A stretch of 64,000 nt of DNA. Origin: Ephydatia muelleri (taxonomy: Eukaryota; Porifera; Demospongiae; Spongillida; Spongillidae). This document shows positions 49,019 to 61,318 of the stretch, piece by piece (position 1 is the first letter of the stretch; each line of letters starts with the position of its first letter). The DNA lies in contig JABACO010000014.1 of assembly GCA_013339895.1 (NCBI GenBank), positions 7,205,613 to 7,269,612 of the forward strand. The letters run 5' to 3'. The notes under the pieces were generated by a model that was not told the DNA's origin, did not search any database, and saw only the letters and a list, made by a program, of their open reading frames with translations. The position numbers and the translations under genes were made by a program.

Positions 49019-51492
49019 TACTGCAATGCTGATTGCATGCACTCTACACTCATGTACTGGGGTGGGGGGGGGAGGAGGGCTACACACATATTTGTAAGTT
49101 AGTGATGCCTGGATATGGCTGATGGGCCAAGGTATTGTTTATAAGTAAGTGTTAAATGGAACAGATTGCTTATGCATGCTACATGACAAACCACCAACGT
49201 ACTTCAGGAGTCACTGGATGCAGTGGAAGACCTCCTCAAGAAGCAGGAGGACTTTGAGAAGACCTTGGCTGCACAGGAAGAGAAGTTCGCTCTGCTGCAC
49301 AGAGAAACACTGGTGGAGAAGATGGAGCGAATGGAGAAAGAGAGATTGGAGAGAGAGAAGGAAGAGAGAAAGAGGGCAGAGGAAGAGGAAAGAATGAGGA
49401 AGGAGTCGGAGAAGAAGAGGATTCTGGAAGAGGTGTGGGCCATGGGGATTGTGTACTGTAAAAAATAATGTATCATTGTGTGCTTCAGGAAAAAAGGCGG
49501 CTTTTATTAGACCAAGAAAGACTGAGGAAGATTGAAGAAGAGAAAAAGAAGGCAGAGGAGGCCAGATTGAAGAATGAGGTTAGCTGAAGCCACTGCTGAT
49601 ATGATACTACTTTGCAATGGATCTTTATATATATATGTACATAATATGCCTTAATTGATTTAATATGTCGTGCCTGTGCTAATTCAAGGTACGTATTCAC
49701 AGGAGGCAGAGCGCTTGGAGATGCAGCGCCAAGCCATGGCCGCTCTGCGAGAGCGGGAGCAACTAGCCAAGCTGGAGCAGGAGAGGAGGGCAAGGGAGGA
49801 GGAGGAGGAGAGGCGAATGAAGGAGGAGGAGCAGAAGGTGCAGTGTATTTGGGAGGGTCTAGGTTGATGGGTACAGCATGTGTGCTTCTGGGTCTGCAAG
49901 TTGGTTGTTGCTGCCCTGGTCCAGAGTGGTTACGTTGGGGTGGCCTTCCTTTCTTGTTGCATCTCTGCAGGAAAAGATGGCTGTTGAGAATGAGGAAAGA
50001 ATGGCTAAACTGAAAGGTGCTACCAGTCCTCTACATGTGCCTAGCAGTGCTGGGGTATGTGTGTGCTCTGTTGTGTGTTTCTGCGTGCTGGCTTGCGTGT
50101 ACAGTCCATGCATATGGTACAGCGTAGGTAGGTGTGCACTGGTGGGCGTATGTTGTGTCGTTCCCCATGCTCATGATGTGTGTGCGTTGGACGTATATGT
50201 TTGGATATTTGGACTGGGGTGTAAGACAGTGTTGGTGTGTCCATTGTTCCTTTTTGCCTAGATGGTACATTGTATGGCCCTGAAACCGAAAACTTGTTAT
50301 ACATGCACTAGTTGTAGCTAGCCAGGGGTGACAAAGATGCAAAGGTGCCTTCCAGTGAGATGTTTGTGTTTTAGGCGGAATCAGCAGACACCTTGCAGCC
50401 GGGAAAGATTGACAAAGAAGGAATACTACATCGCAAAAAACAATCTTGACGAAGGAGGAAGGAAGGTGAGCACACCTCAGACACTGCACCATCATGGTAC
50501 TCTTCCCTGTTGCCTGTTTCAGTCTGCCAATAGGTCATGGAAACAGTACTATGCTGTGTTGTCCGACACACAGCTTCATTTCTATAAGGACAAGAAGGAT
50601 GTGCAGCAGGTAAAGGGTGTGTGTGACTAGACCCTCTTCCGTGGGTCATGGTTGTCTCTCGTTGCTCTTGCAGAGCCCAGCAGTTCTACCTGCCTGCCCA
50701 CCCATCAATGTGATGGAAGGTGTTTGTGAGCTGGCTAGGGACTACCACAAGAGGAAGTACACCTTCAGGCTGAGGTAAGTTGCCTGCATGGGTGGGGCCA
50801 GTCTTGTGTGGTCGTGGTCACAGAATACCGAGGCTGTTGCACTTGTTGTGCCTAATCATAGTACTACCCTCCTCCCCTCCCCACTCCTCTCCATTTTCTC
50901 ATCATGTGCCAGGCTTCCCAGTGGGGCTGAGTACATGTTTTCTGGCAGAGATGGTACGGATGCGTCTCAGTGGGTCACAGCCATCAAGTGTGCCATCCAA
51001 GATGGTAGGTCGTTTGCACTACTGTGCTCTGTGCTTCGAGGCTGTGTTCTGAGTTTTGGGGGCATTAATTTCAATTTCACAATTTGATTGGGTGTCCATG
51101 GCCATTCGATGTGATGGGAGAAATAAAATTATTCCTCTGAGAAACCAGTGGACCCTGTGTGTTTATCTAGAGTACCTTTTCCCAGCTCGAGAACCACAGC
51201 CAGAGTTAGCCCCTCCTCCACCTCCTTCCTCTGGTGTTCCTGATGATGAGGTAAGGCCAACAAACTTTATGTAGACATGTGTGCATTGTACATAAGGATG
51301 TTCATTGCACCAGTAATTTAGTGACTTCATTTGCAAAGCAAATAAATAGCCTTCTCAAATTAAGTTGCAATAATCATATCATTTAAAAATTAGTTACTTG
51401 AGTATAATACTAATTATTATGTGTAGTGGTGGTTAGCTAATTTGGAATGCCTGAAAATTGAGCTCATACTAAAATTATATTGATTTGAGTTT

Positions 51493-52063
51493 TTAAAACT
51501 CTTTGAACGCTGAGTGTGTATATGTATGCATGCACACACAACCGTTACACCATTCATGCATGAGTTAGATATTGCGTGCAAAAATGTGTTGATCAGTTGC
51601 AGCTCAATGATGCATGCATATGCTTGCTGCACTTGTAACCTTATAAGTCCATGTACAAAGTAATTATGTTTCCTCTCACACTGGCTAAAGAACCCCATTA
51701 TTCAGATGATTTCACTTCACTCCACTAATGCATCACTTCAATACTCCAAGAACAAGAATGCGTAGCCCAGATCAGTGTAGTAATATCATGCCTGTTCACT
51801 CCCCCCTTTTGCAAGTTCGCATTATGGGTTGTTGCAACAAAAGGCCAGCAGGTTATAATGGACACACAAAATGTGCTTGCAAACTGGGACCACATATGTT
51901 CAAACATTTGTATGACTATGGGGTTACATGCATGTCAGTATCGCACTTGCATGCATATTCAAAGTGATTTTGATCAATACAATATAACACATAGCACTGC
52001 ATGAATCGTGAGGCAGTTTTGTGAGCATGCATGTATATATTCACTTGGTGTTCAAAGAGTTAA
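51493..52063. mobile_element. TTAA-type MITE in the last spectrin intron, unit 2
   Basis: Counterpart of the element at 23159 with TTAA on both sides (51493-51496 and 52060-52063) and ends reading aactctttgaacgctgagtg and (reversed) aactctttgaacaccaagtg. An open frame at 51728-51967 has a run of Cys residues (GCCNKRPAGYNGHTKCAC), but I do not recognise it. Confidence 0.6.
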
Positions 52064-54474
52064 TTTACAGCTAAGCTCAATTACTGTTTGGAATAATATG
52101 CTTCTCAGATTAAGTGATGGTATAATTAATTTTTTAGGAGTGTGAAGCAAATTTGATTTTACTTCATTGTTATCAACACCCTCATTTATCTATTTCACTT
52201 AAAATTCTGGGCAGGATTTTGGCTTTATATCAATTGCTATCCCACGCATACTACAGGGAAAGAAGAAAAGCAGATTTAAGATGTTTGCAACCACCAAGAA
52301 GTAACAAACTGCATCTGCCGATTGCGCGTGACTACTGGATTACAAGCAACTAATAATAGAACTACTAGAAATGGATATGTATAGCCAGCCAGAATGTAGT
52401 CTTAGTGCTGCAATGTTTGTGTGGCAAAGTATTCATGATATGTACACATATACAGCATATCCAGAAATGAGCGGTCAAAATTAATTCGCGGTTTGCGAAT
52501 CACCGAATACTCCCGTATAACTTCCCATAGACATGTATGGGGTACTTTAATACCAAGCACACCAGATTTTTCTCAACATTTGCCAAAGGGGATTGTTAGT
52601 ACACTACATTTGCCATGATTTTTAGTGGGGTCGCCGTATTTTTCCTATTTAAGGCGTCGCTTCCCTAGGATTGTCATAACATTGTCCTCAACGTACACGT
52701 AGTCAATGGGTGCGTTTTCTCATTACAAATTCTATGACCATTTGTGTCTATACCTTTACGATTCGCCAATTTGCCAAAGGAAAAACATGTAGCTAGTACA
52801 TCGAAGAACTATAATATATATTGAAAATTGGGTCTTTGTATTAAAAAATCGGCTTCCATAATTGAAAGAAGTATCCTATATCGAATCGGATTGTTGTCTC
52901 CGTCTCGTGCCCTCAAAATCGACTCACGCGCGGGACAAGGCAAATGAGTATCTCCCTAGCTGTACCAGTTTATACAGTATGAAATCGGGCCTGAAATCGA
53001 TTCTGCACGCCTCCTAACGCTACGTAACAAGGTTTGTTGCTACCAGTTGAGTAGCCTACATATAAATGTACGTTATCGTACCCATACGTTCCGGATCTTT
53101 TGTAAACATCGCCGGGCCCATTTCATAATTGTATTGCTGTTAGGCTGTTACGTTGGTAGTTTATCTAAGTAAGTGAAGTACAACTACTAGTATAGGTGTG
53201 GCCGGAGCTACTATTGGCCCCAATAGTAATACGGCTACATGCATGTGTTTTAATTGAAAATGCGCACCGATTTATCGAGTATCAAAGAAGCTGATAGCAG
53301 CGTCAACGGCGTGGTAGCGTATTTTATTCTGCTGTCTGGCGCTGCGTTGCAACATCCACCACCAGCAAAACGCCGTTGCAATCTTTCAGGTGAAATAAAT
53401 ATAAAATGCATGTGCAAGGCAATGACTTACGTAGGCCTAGGCATTGCACATCTCTCAACTTGGTAATTGCAATAATGTCAGTCATTTCTTACCCTGCACT
53501 GCATGCTTTGTGTTTTATTGTAATATTTAGCTACCTTGCGTACTTACATGTATATTCAGTTACCGCTGTGAAGGCACCGTAGCTAGTGTACTCATGTGAA
53601 GGCACCATAGTTATACGGTGTGACTATTTACAAATGGTTTATTGTGTCAGTGTGGTATGTAGCAGGCTTTGTCAATGTAATGTATGCACATGTGCATATG
53701 GACATATGTATAAAGTTGGCAACGGACTCAAACGTGAATGTTGTGCATGTGTTGTCGACTGCATCACAGTGAAACTTATTAGTGAACAATTTGAAATAAA
53801 TCACAAGATGAGCGCCAATGTATGGGCGATTACTCGATATGACACAACACGCAAGCACTAAAACGCATCACACAGATCAAACAAACTCTCAGACATTCTC
53901 TGCAACCATTCTCTGCTACATGTACCAATGTAAAGGTCTTGTTGATAACAATGAATACAATAGTTCAAGGGATGGTATACAAATAGTGCATGCTCATACA
54001 AGTATGCATATCTGTGTATGTGTAAACAATTAATTTTTTGTATGTTTGTATTGTATGTGTATGTGTGTTACATATGGACAACATTTCAACAGCCCTTTGC
54101 TGCGGCAGAACACACATGGCTGAGTTATCTTGAGCCTGAATACCACAAATGCAACAGTGGAAGCCAGAACAGAGTAAGGCTGTTTGTGTATGTGTGTGTG
54201 CGTTACCAGTGTGGTAAGGGAGTGGCTCAAACATGGCACTGATCTTGGTGAACACACACAAACACACACACACACACACCACACACACATGATGTGATAT
54301 TGTGGTCAATTAGTTATGGCATGTGCAAATGGGAGGGGCTGTGTTTGTGTGTGTTGCCTGTATTGTGACAAATACACATGCATGTACACACATGAGGCTT
54401 CTGTAACTTCTACTGTAGACAACTAAAACATATCTAGCAAATTAACCCTCCTTTCCCCCCTGATCTTGGTGATA

Positions 54475-54568
54475 GACACACACACACACGCACACGCACA
54501 CACACACACACACGCACACGCACACACACACACACATACACACACACATACACACACACACACACACA
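54475..54568. repeat. (AC)n microsatellite with gcac interruptions
   Basis: Within the 5-kb insertion of unit 2; a similar short tract lies at 54251-54290. Confidence 0.9.
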
Positions 54569-55257
54569 AGCGGGTCGATGTTACAGGGGGTCACATGATA
54601 TACTCTGCTGTGTAGTGTTGTTGCTGATGTGCTGATATCTTTGAGCAACCAAGTCCCCGATCCTTGACTACGCGCCATACGCGAAACACATGTGTACGAA
54701 GCTTCTAAAATCATTAAAACATCCATAGAAAAGCAGGCCTTCATTCCATATTAGTGATTTGGTGCTTATTGTGTATTGTAGTGCTATTGTGCAGTGCCTC
54801 TAATACGGTGCTGTGCCTGTGACATAGTGCTATGGTGCAGTGCTTGTGAAATAGTCATGGTGCAGTGACTATGAAGTGGTGCTAAGGTCAGTGGTGTACA
54901 GTTGTAGGAAGCATGGGGCCCTTTGCCAAATTCTTATTTTTGTCAAAGTGGCCCCCCCCCCCCACCTTTTAATATCATCCTATGTGCTTGATGGTGCTGT
55001 ATAGCCATGGTGCTGTGCTTGTGAAGTACATGTAGCTATGGGTCTGTGCTTTTGAAGAAAGTTTGGTGTAGTTGAATGTGAACACTAAGCTTACATGTAC
55101 ATGTATTACCATTCAGCTGCTAGGCTTATGTAAACTTTCCAGTGGCCCAGTCCTGCCATACACAAGTAGCAATAATATTCACTGCCACCATATGCAAGGC
55201 TTCAAAGCTTAGAAGTATCAAGGGCATTGGAAAGTTTTCTATTGCTTTGCACTTTTC

Positions 55258-55372
55258 AACACACACATGCACACGCATGCACACACACATACACACATAT
55301 GCACACACACATACACACATATGCACACATGCACACGTGTATACATACATACACACATGCACACACAATCAG
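55258..55372. repeat. acacatgcacac-type microsatellite
   Basis: Alternating acacatgcac, acacatac and acatatgcac words inside the 5-kb insertion. Confidence 0.85.
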
Positions 55373-56484
55373 TATGTACCGGTACAGAAATGGTGTGGGA
55401 ACAAGTGTACGAAAAGGAAAGGTAAAAATTTATTAATGTAACATGAAATTTTTATAGTAATAAAATTATAACCTTACAAGCCTGATTTTGCTGGATGCTG
55501 TCCCATAGGTACATGTAATATTCATTTGTGCAGCTCAGAGGTCAACAACAAAAGGGCATTGTTTGCTATGTAAACTGAGGTTATCCTATTGAGCTAGACA
55601 TGTACATGTACCAAGTTCTAAGAAGCAAACACTATTGACGTACATGTAGTACCTACATGTGCATGTATGTGGCATGGGCCTTTTGTGCCTGATGCCATAA
55701 ACTTTACAATCAAGTACATGTACATGATGGGAGGGGGGTGGAGTGTGCTTTGGGCCTCATGCAAAACCTTTGGTTAGTGGTAGAGGCATTTACGTCTGAT
55801 GCATAAAGTCCTGGTACTTTTTTCTAGGGTTCAATATCAAGAGTTGTGTTAAAAGTCTGTTTGGAACTGTTTCTATGGAGATGAGGCGAAATATTACTCG
55901 AGGACACTCCTGTATCTGGTTTTGTACTGGGGAGAGCAGCACCAGGATCCCAATGCTGAGACTGACCATCCGGAGTGTTCAACACCTCCAGGGATATCCA
56001 CCTTAGGCTCAACAAATTTACTTAAATACCCCTACGTTCCACTGTACTCAGCTGGCATGCACTTCTTCATCAAGCAAACCAGATGGGCAGGTGTGTTGAG
56101 TGTACCAAAGGCAGGCAGTTCTAGCAATGGAGGCCTACAAATAATGCTGCCACTGTTCCACTCACCCCTCTTCCACTTCAAAGTTGGGACGCCACTCGCA
56201 TCTAAGAACTTCCGCTCCACCTTCCTATCCCTGGTATGGTGGAGCAATGTGGCTACAATCCAGCCAAATACAACACTCGCATTGGTGCAGCCACTTACAG
56301 TAACTGCTGACACCATTCAGAAGTACATATGGTGCAGCCACACTCATTGTTAGTAATAGCAATAGCAGAAGAGGACAAATTGTGTATGTTTAAATGCACA
56401 TTACATGTTTGCACTAACCACACACTGTGCAGATACAGGGGAGGGGTTTGGGCCTGTGCCAGCAAGCATTGGCATAACATAGAA

Positions 56485-56485
<1 letters not shown>

Positions 56486-56516
<31 letters not shown>
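56486..56516. repeat. Poly-G run of about 28-30
   Basis: Uninterrupted G-run in the 5-kb insertion; 56360-57467 otherwise has no gene. A C-run of about 22 lies at 57099-57120. Confidence 0.9.
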
Positions 56517-57644
56517 GTGTATAGTATGCTTTTAACCTGATGCAGAGGCTTTGGCCTAGTGATAGACTGATCAGCGCTACAGAGTTTACACAAAACTTTT
56601 CTTTAAAAGAAAAAAAAATGAAAGCATTGGGATAGTGCTATTCCATTGAAGCCCCACGAAGGTGATTTGCATTAAAATTAAAGCGTTTTACGTGTAGTTA
56701 CTGACTCTGGCCTGGCCATACACATGTATGCAGACAAAGATTCAAAATACGGCACGTGCAGATTTGATGTTAATCGATCTAGGTAGGGCTGAAATGCCTA
56801 CGTAGGTCGCAACTGTACTGAAAAGTGCCATTTGCAAATATCTATGTTTTGTATCAGTGCACGTGCCTATTAGCCTTCGCGCTTCATTCATCGAGCTGCA
56901 AGCAGGCTAAATGAACACGATAAGGAACACACTATATAGGTCAAAAGTGTCCATGACGATCGATCGACATCATAGTGTCCCTCTTGGCAGTCGAGACCTA
57001 CGGTACTAGTCTGGGACTATCGTACTTTTGTATCAGGCCAGAAGCTGGCAGTAACCATATCGGGCTCTCCCTCGCTCTTTCGTATCGAAACGCTCGGCCT
57101 CCCCCCCCCCCCCCCCCCCCTCACATTGTCCGGTTATTAACAGCCTATTAGTATTATAGTTAAGTTCTATCTTCAGCTAAATTAACTTACTGTGCATATA
57201 TTTATTCACCATTTTGTTCAATGAAGTCAATATTAGTTGAAGGATGACGCAAGGCATTACGCAATGACATATTTTGATGAATAAATTATGCGCGGTATAA
57301 ATTAATTTTTTGTCTTGATTTTAGTTCAAGAATGGTTAATGGAATAATTTTTTTAAGTACATATGTCATGATCAGACCGATTTATAGGACAATTTACAAG
57401 TGTTTAAAATTCAATTTGAAATAAAAAGCAAGATGACCGCCTATGTATGGGCCATTTCTGGATATGGTAGCAATTGTTTGCACCTCAGAACCAAACAAAG
57501 CGTTATTGGGATTCCAGAATAAAGTGGAGAAGTGGCCTGGGCTTTGAGGATGGGGCCTCTCTTTACTCAATCATGCATTGAAGTAGTCTGAACCATTTAT
57601 CGTACTGATTCTGATAAATTATATTTATTTATTTGTATAAACTT

Positions 57645-57809
57645 TATTGCTGGACTAGTACGTTTCATTTCATTATAACTTTACCAGAGATAAAATACAT
57701 TACATACGCATATACATAATTTCATACATACTTGTATATAAGCACCGTAACATCTATTTTGGCCTTAGACCCCTGGCCACAGACCTGGTTAAGGGTCAGG
57801 TATTGCTGG
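57645..57809. mobile_element. Small insertion (about 147 bp) with 9-bp direct repeats
   Basis: The 9-mer tattgctgg occurs at 57645-57653 and 57801-57809, bracketing 147 bp absent from unit 1, where tattgctgg occurs once at 24232-24240 followed by the same A-run. Such a filled/empty pair indicates an insertion with target duplication. Its class (SINE-like or MITE) is not clear. Confidence 0.45.
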
Positions 57810-58670
57810 AAAAAAAAAAAAGGGATAAAAAAGCGTTATTTCGCAATCGGTACAACAGTTCCATTGATTTGCCTGCCTGTTCAAGAGGGAAAATATAAAT
57901 AAAAAAAGTAGATGTACTGATCTGAGAGTAGTCTGAATTGAGTTACGTCACCGGGTAAATCGTGACACCTTGCAGATTGGACTCCAGTAGCTGGCCGTGG
58001 GCCTGATTTCAACCTACGGGGCAATGCGCAGGTGCATCCTCTAACGCGTGTTAGAGTCTTCTGCAATTGTACATTCCCCAGGCCTATTTCTGGTGACCCA
58101 CCCCCACTAATGGGGCACTCAGCTAGAGTGGTTAAATGACCTTTGTCTCAGACCTTCCCAAGGGCTTCGATTTGAATGGGGAAATTCCCCGTTTGTTGCC
58201 CCTAGTGCAAGCTTCAAACCAGTACATCGTAATAAGCCAGTGGTGTTCGTCGTTTATATACATCTGCCTATGAAATACGATGTGATTGTGGGTTTGGATC
58301 GAGCGTAAATTAGTTCATCCGGATATAATTATAACGGGGCCTCCTGTCGCAGTTGCAGTAGGCCAATCGAGTCGCACCATCATTTGATATTTATCTCGCA
58401 TGAGATGTGCACCACCATCCACCACCCCAAAGTAATAATGCTAACATTAGTTAGATATATTGATGAATGTGCAATCAGTAATGGAAACTGGTATCGTAGC
58501 CATCATCACTGCATGACTCTCATGTGCCCCATGTCCCCTAGTACATACACATCACTCTCATGTCCACGATTAATTAGCTCATGACGTAAAAGCATGACTT
58601 TACAGCATTACGTAATGACCGCAACTGGAAGTACTAATCGGCTAGAAACTTTCATATAGGATGATTTGAC

Positions 58671-59554
58671 CAGAGATAATATATAGAGGGATTGGAAACG
58701 GAGCCAATCAACACTAATCAACACGGACAATGCTACCAGTGACTTTTAAGGCTTCAGGTGCAGCTACTATTCTATAGCAGCAGAGATGATAACTATGCTA
58801 CATGGTTCGAATCCACTCTCAGTACATTTTTTCCCCCTTCTTTTTATTGACAACTGACAACGTCACAGCATTTCGGGGAACAGATACGATCATCGATGGC
58901 CGTGCTATCTTTCGCTCTTCATTCTTACGATGGCGCTCCATGCGAAATTTTCTTCCTCCCATCTCTGTAAAAATATTTATAGACACACTTATATGCAGAC
59001 ATCGCATAAATGTACATCCACGCCACACAGGAAACAGTTTTCTACATATTGAAGCATTTCAGGACATTTTTAGATTTGAAACAAAGGCTAGGCTACCCCA
59101 CAAACCCGAGGTATCCACGTATCGATACATCCCATTCTAGAAGCGCTTTTGCGACAAAACCTAGCCTACGCCACAATACATTCAGTTACTAACCTTTTAA
59201 GCTGCTTTACGAATCGCACGCACCAATAGTTGAAAAGCGGCTACCCCACAAAAATGTGGACTCCAATAAAAGCACTTTAAAGCATCATAAGTGACATAAT
59301 ATTGCCAAAAAAGCGGTTTTTTTTCGCTTAAAACAATACCCCGCTATCAATCCCACTTTACTTAACATAAACCTACCTGATCCTGGTCACTATACTTGAG
59401 TACCAAGCAAAAAAGCTTCTTTTTCTCCCCCTTCGTCCGCCCCTTATAACACCTTAAAGGTGCGATTAGCGCCAGATAGCATTGCCCGCTGAGGCTCTCG
59501 TAGAAATGTATAGCTCACGTGACTCGTTTCCAATCCCTCTATATATTATCTCTG
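58671..59554. mobile_element. Second member of the 30-bp-TIR / 7-bp-TSD element family, 884 bp
   Basis: Ends at 58671-58700 and 59525-59554 are the same 30-bp inverted repeats as at 24500. Flanking direct repeats are ATTTGAC (58664-58670 and 59555-59561), again 7 bp. The right half read in reverse shares about 120 bp with the left half of the 24500 element (gtcacgtg..., tcgcaccttt...ggcg), so the two lie in opposite orientation. No protein remnant recognised; a 112-codon open frame at 58802-59140 has no recognisable similarity. Confidence 0.8.
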
Positions 59555-60858
59555 ATTTGACCCCTACTATAAAGTCATTAAAAACACGTGGCTCACTTCT
59601 AACTATATTCCCGACGATCGGATCATTTAGCTTGTTGTTTAAATCGAACGAGAAGACAGTTTCGTTGTTTTATGTGGCAAAACCGCGCGGTTGTAGAGAA
59701 CTGGCCGTCCTCGTACCCTCCTCTTCCTCCTCCTCCTTGACAATGCATAACTTGGAACTAGAACACTTTTAAATAATGAAATTGCACCAATAGCTTCAGA
59801 ATTGGTCGGCATTTTCGCTTTTGTGATTAAATAATCTCGAGCTATGTATTGATAGTTGGACTACAAAATAAGATTTGGGTAGTAAAAAACGCTACTCGTG
59901 TCTGACAGGACTCCTGGCACAAGATTAGTATAGAATTTTTGTCCTTACCAAACTACAAGGAGCTAGTAGTAACTAGTAAGTAATGTAATCTAATTTAACG
60001 TATGCGGTCTACGACGGCGGCCTAGCCTCTGAACAAAGTGATACCAAACGAAGAGCAGAACCTGAAAAGAAACGAACCGCTTGAACGCGAGAAGGATAAA
60101 GCAGAGCCTGAAAAGAAATGGATCGCTGAACGTGAAAAGTATCAAGCTGTCGAGCGAACCAGAAAAGAAATGGACCGCTGAACGTAAAACTTATCAAGAA
60201 ACTGGTTGCTAAACGGCAACGGTATTGGAAGAGTTCTGAACCTGGTTGCTTGGCGAAGAGAGTGCGATACGGGGAGGAAATATACACTGGAATACCATCG
60301 AAAGAGTACTACCGATAAAGTCACTCAAAGGTATGTCGTACATGCACGTACATGTACCGGTAGCTACATGTACCTACTGTTACCATTGATATTATGCTCT
60401 TATTACGCGATGTGTGACTAGGCCTTAGGGGGTATCGATAGATATTAATTGTCTGATAATCGCATTTTAGAATTATCGATTAATAATCGACAAAAATAAA
60501 TATCGGTTTTGGTACCGTTGAGAGAAAGTCTCTCCATGGTACACGTGCCAACTTTGAGAATACTCTCTCACTTGGAGCTGAGCTAGCTGGCAGGTATTGC
60601 CAAAATCTCCATTGCCACCTGGCTCAGGAGGGGGAGCTTAGAAGCATGCACCTTCCACCACTGCAATGGGTTCAGTTAACCAGTCTTCTCGTTTTGCGTA
60701 TTATTTATTTGACCGATTCAAAACACTAGCTATGATGTGTGTGCGTGCGTGCGTGATTATATACTTGTGAGGTTGAAATTCGGTCGATGTTAATTTATCG
60801 GTGTGCGATAATTTATGACGGTGGGCGGTTTTGGTATATAGCCGTAAGCGGACTGCAT
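59555..60858. other. Unit-2-only intergenic sequence
   Basis: At 60040-60220 an imperfect tandem motif (agaacctgaaaagaaa-gaaccgctgaacg) recurs about four times. No gene recognised. Confidence 0.5.
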
Positions 60859-60926
60859 CCCCCCCCCCCCCCCCCCCTCCCCGTTCAAACAGCTTCGCAT
60901 ACATTGCCGCCCCTCTGGTAAAACCG

Positions 60927-60957
<31 letters not shown>

Positions 60958-60959
60958 AT
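60859..60959. repeat. Two long poly-C runs at the truncated end of pogo/Tigger copy B
   Basis: C-runs of about 18 (60859-60877) and about 32 (60927-60957) bracket 50 bp and lie immediately before the point where the left end of copy B is lost. They are prone to sequencing and assembly error. Confidence 0.85.
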
Positions 60960-61318
60960 AACAAATTCCAGGATCCGGGGCTGTTAGTGGTAGTTTAATG
61001 CTATCGATCTAACCTTCCGTTACGTAATGAGTTTCATAGTTTACACGACAGTAAACAGGGTTGCGCTCTATGTACACATTGTGTCATTTAATTTGCAAAA
61101 AAAAAGAGTTGAAATTACATTAACACCCAAGCACCAGTTATTGCACTGAGGAATTTGCGAGATAAAATGATGTCAGCGTGCACACACACAGATGGATGAT
61201 TAAGCTACATGTAATGCTGCTTTTTTGTATTTGTAGGAACCATAATGCCGTACATGCCTGCATTGACATTCAAATGTACGATTATAAGTCACAAGGACTT
61301 ACTCGGCCCCATTTATAC

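Larger units (their letters stand above)
47168..52304 (+). pseudogene. Second copy of the last 12 beta-spectrin exons (partial, frame-broken)
   Basis: Exons matching the upstream gene lie at 47168-47359, 48060-48236, 49208-49432, 49489-49578, 49703-49837, 49971-50054, 50375-50465, 50523-50609, 50674-50774, 50913-51004, 51171-51250 and 52257-52304. All splice sites are kept. Compared with the upstream copy, the first exon has two extra A bases and the 50375 exon one extra A, each in an A-run and each breaking the frame. The 49703 exon carries one extra codon in a Glu run, and there are several amino-acid changes (for example EKQRQ to EMQRQ). No earlier spectrin exon precedes this copy; the homology starts inside an intron at 47073. 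It is either a truncated tandem-duplicate pseudogene or the 3' end of an alternative haplotype. The homopolymer location of all three breaks leaves sequencing error possible. Confidence 0.85.
52457..56360. other. Interior of the 5-kb insertion: unrecognised frames
   Basis: Frames at 53254-53466 (MRTDLSSIKEADSSVNGVVA), 53586-53861 (Cys-rich) and 55922-56353 (143 codons, MYWGEQHQDPNAETDHPECS) have no recognisable similarity. The last one overlaps a 94-codon frame on the opposite strand (56316-56032), and I cannot say whether either is real. Confidence 0.3.
52456..57467. mobile_element. About 5-kb insertion bounded by short inverted repeats (unit 2 only)
   Basis: Unit 1 reads tgtacag|tagcaattg at 24110-24124. 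Unit 2 has the same left flank to 52455 and the same right flank from 57468, with 5012 bp between. The insert starts CATATCCAGAAATG and ends CATTTCTGGATATG plus one G. A second right-end-like sequence lies inside at about 53786-53842: it shares caatttgaaataaa and a gatga-cgcc-atgtatggg block with 57408-57466. The insertion may therefore be nested or composite. Contents: unrecognised short frames, AC microsatellites, poly-C/G runs. No transposase recognised. Confidence 0.6.

Noticed and set aside
51728-51967. Cys-rich frame as a piggyBac cysteine-rich domain
   Set aside because: The Cys spacing does not match the C5HC2 pattern I know for piggyBac, and no DDD domain is nearby.
53254-53466. OB-fold (RPA-like) protein suggested by SSVNGVVAY
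   Set aside because: The resemblance covers fewer than ten residues and is not continued by the expected strands.
56032-56353. Overlapping frames of 94 and 143 codons on opposite strands
   Set aside because: No recognisable motif on either strand and no splice or initiation context; kept only as an unrecognised frame in the insertion entry.
58802-59140. 112-codon frame inside the second CAGAG element as its transposase
   Set aside because: No catalytic motifs, no counterpart in the longer element, and composition like noncoding DNA.
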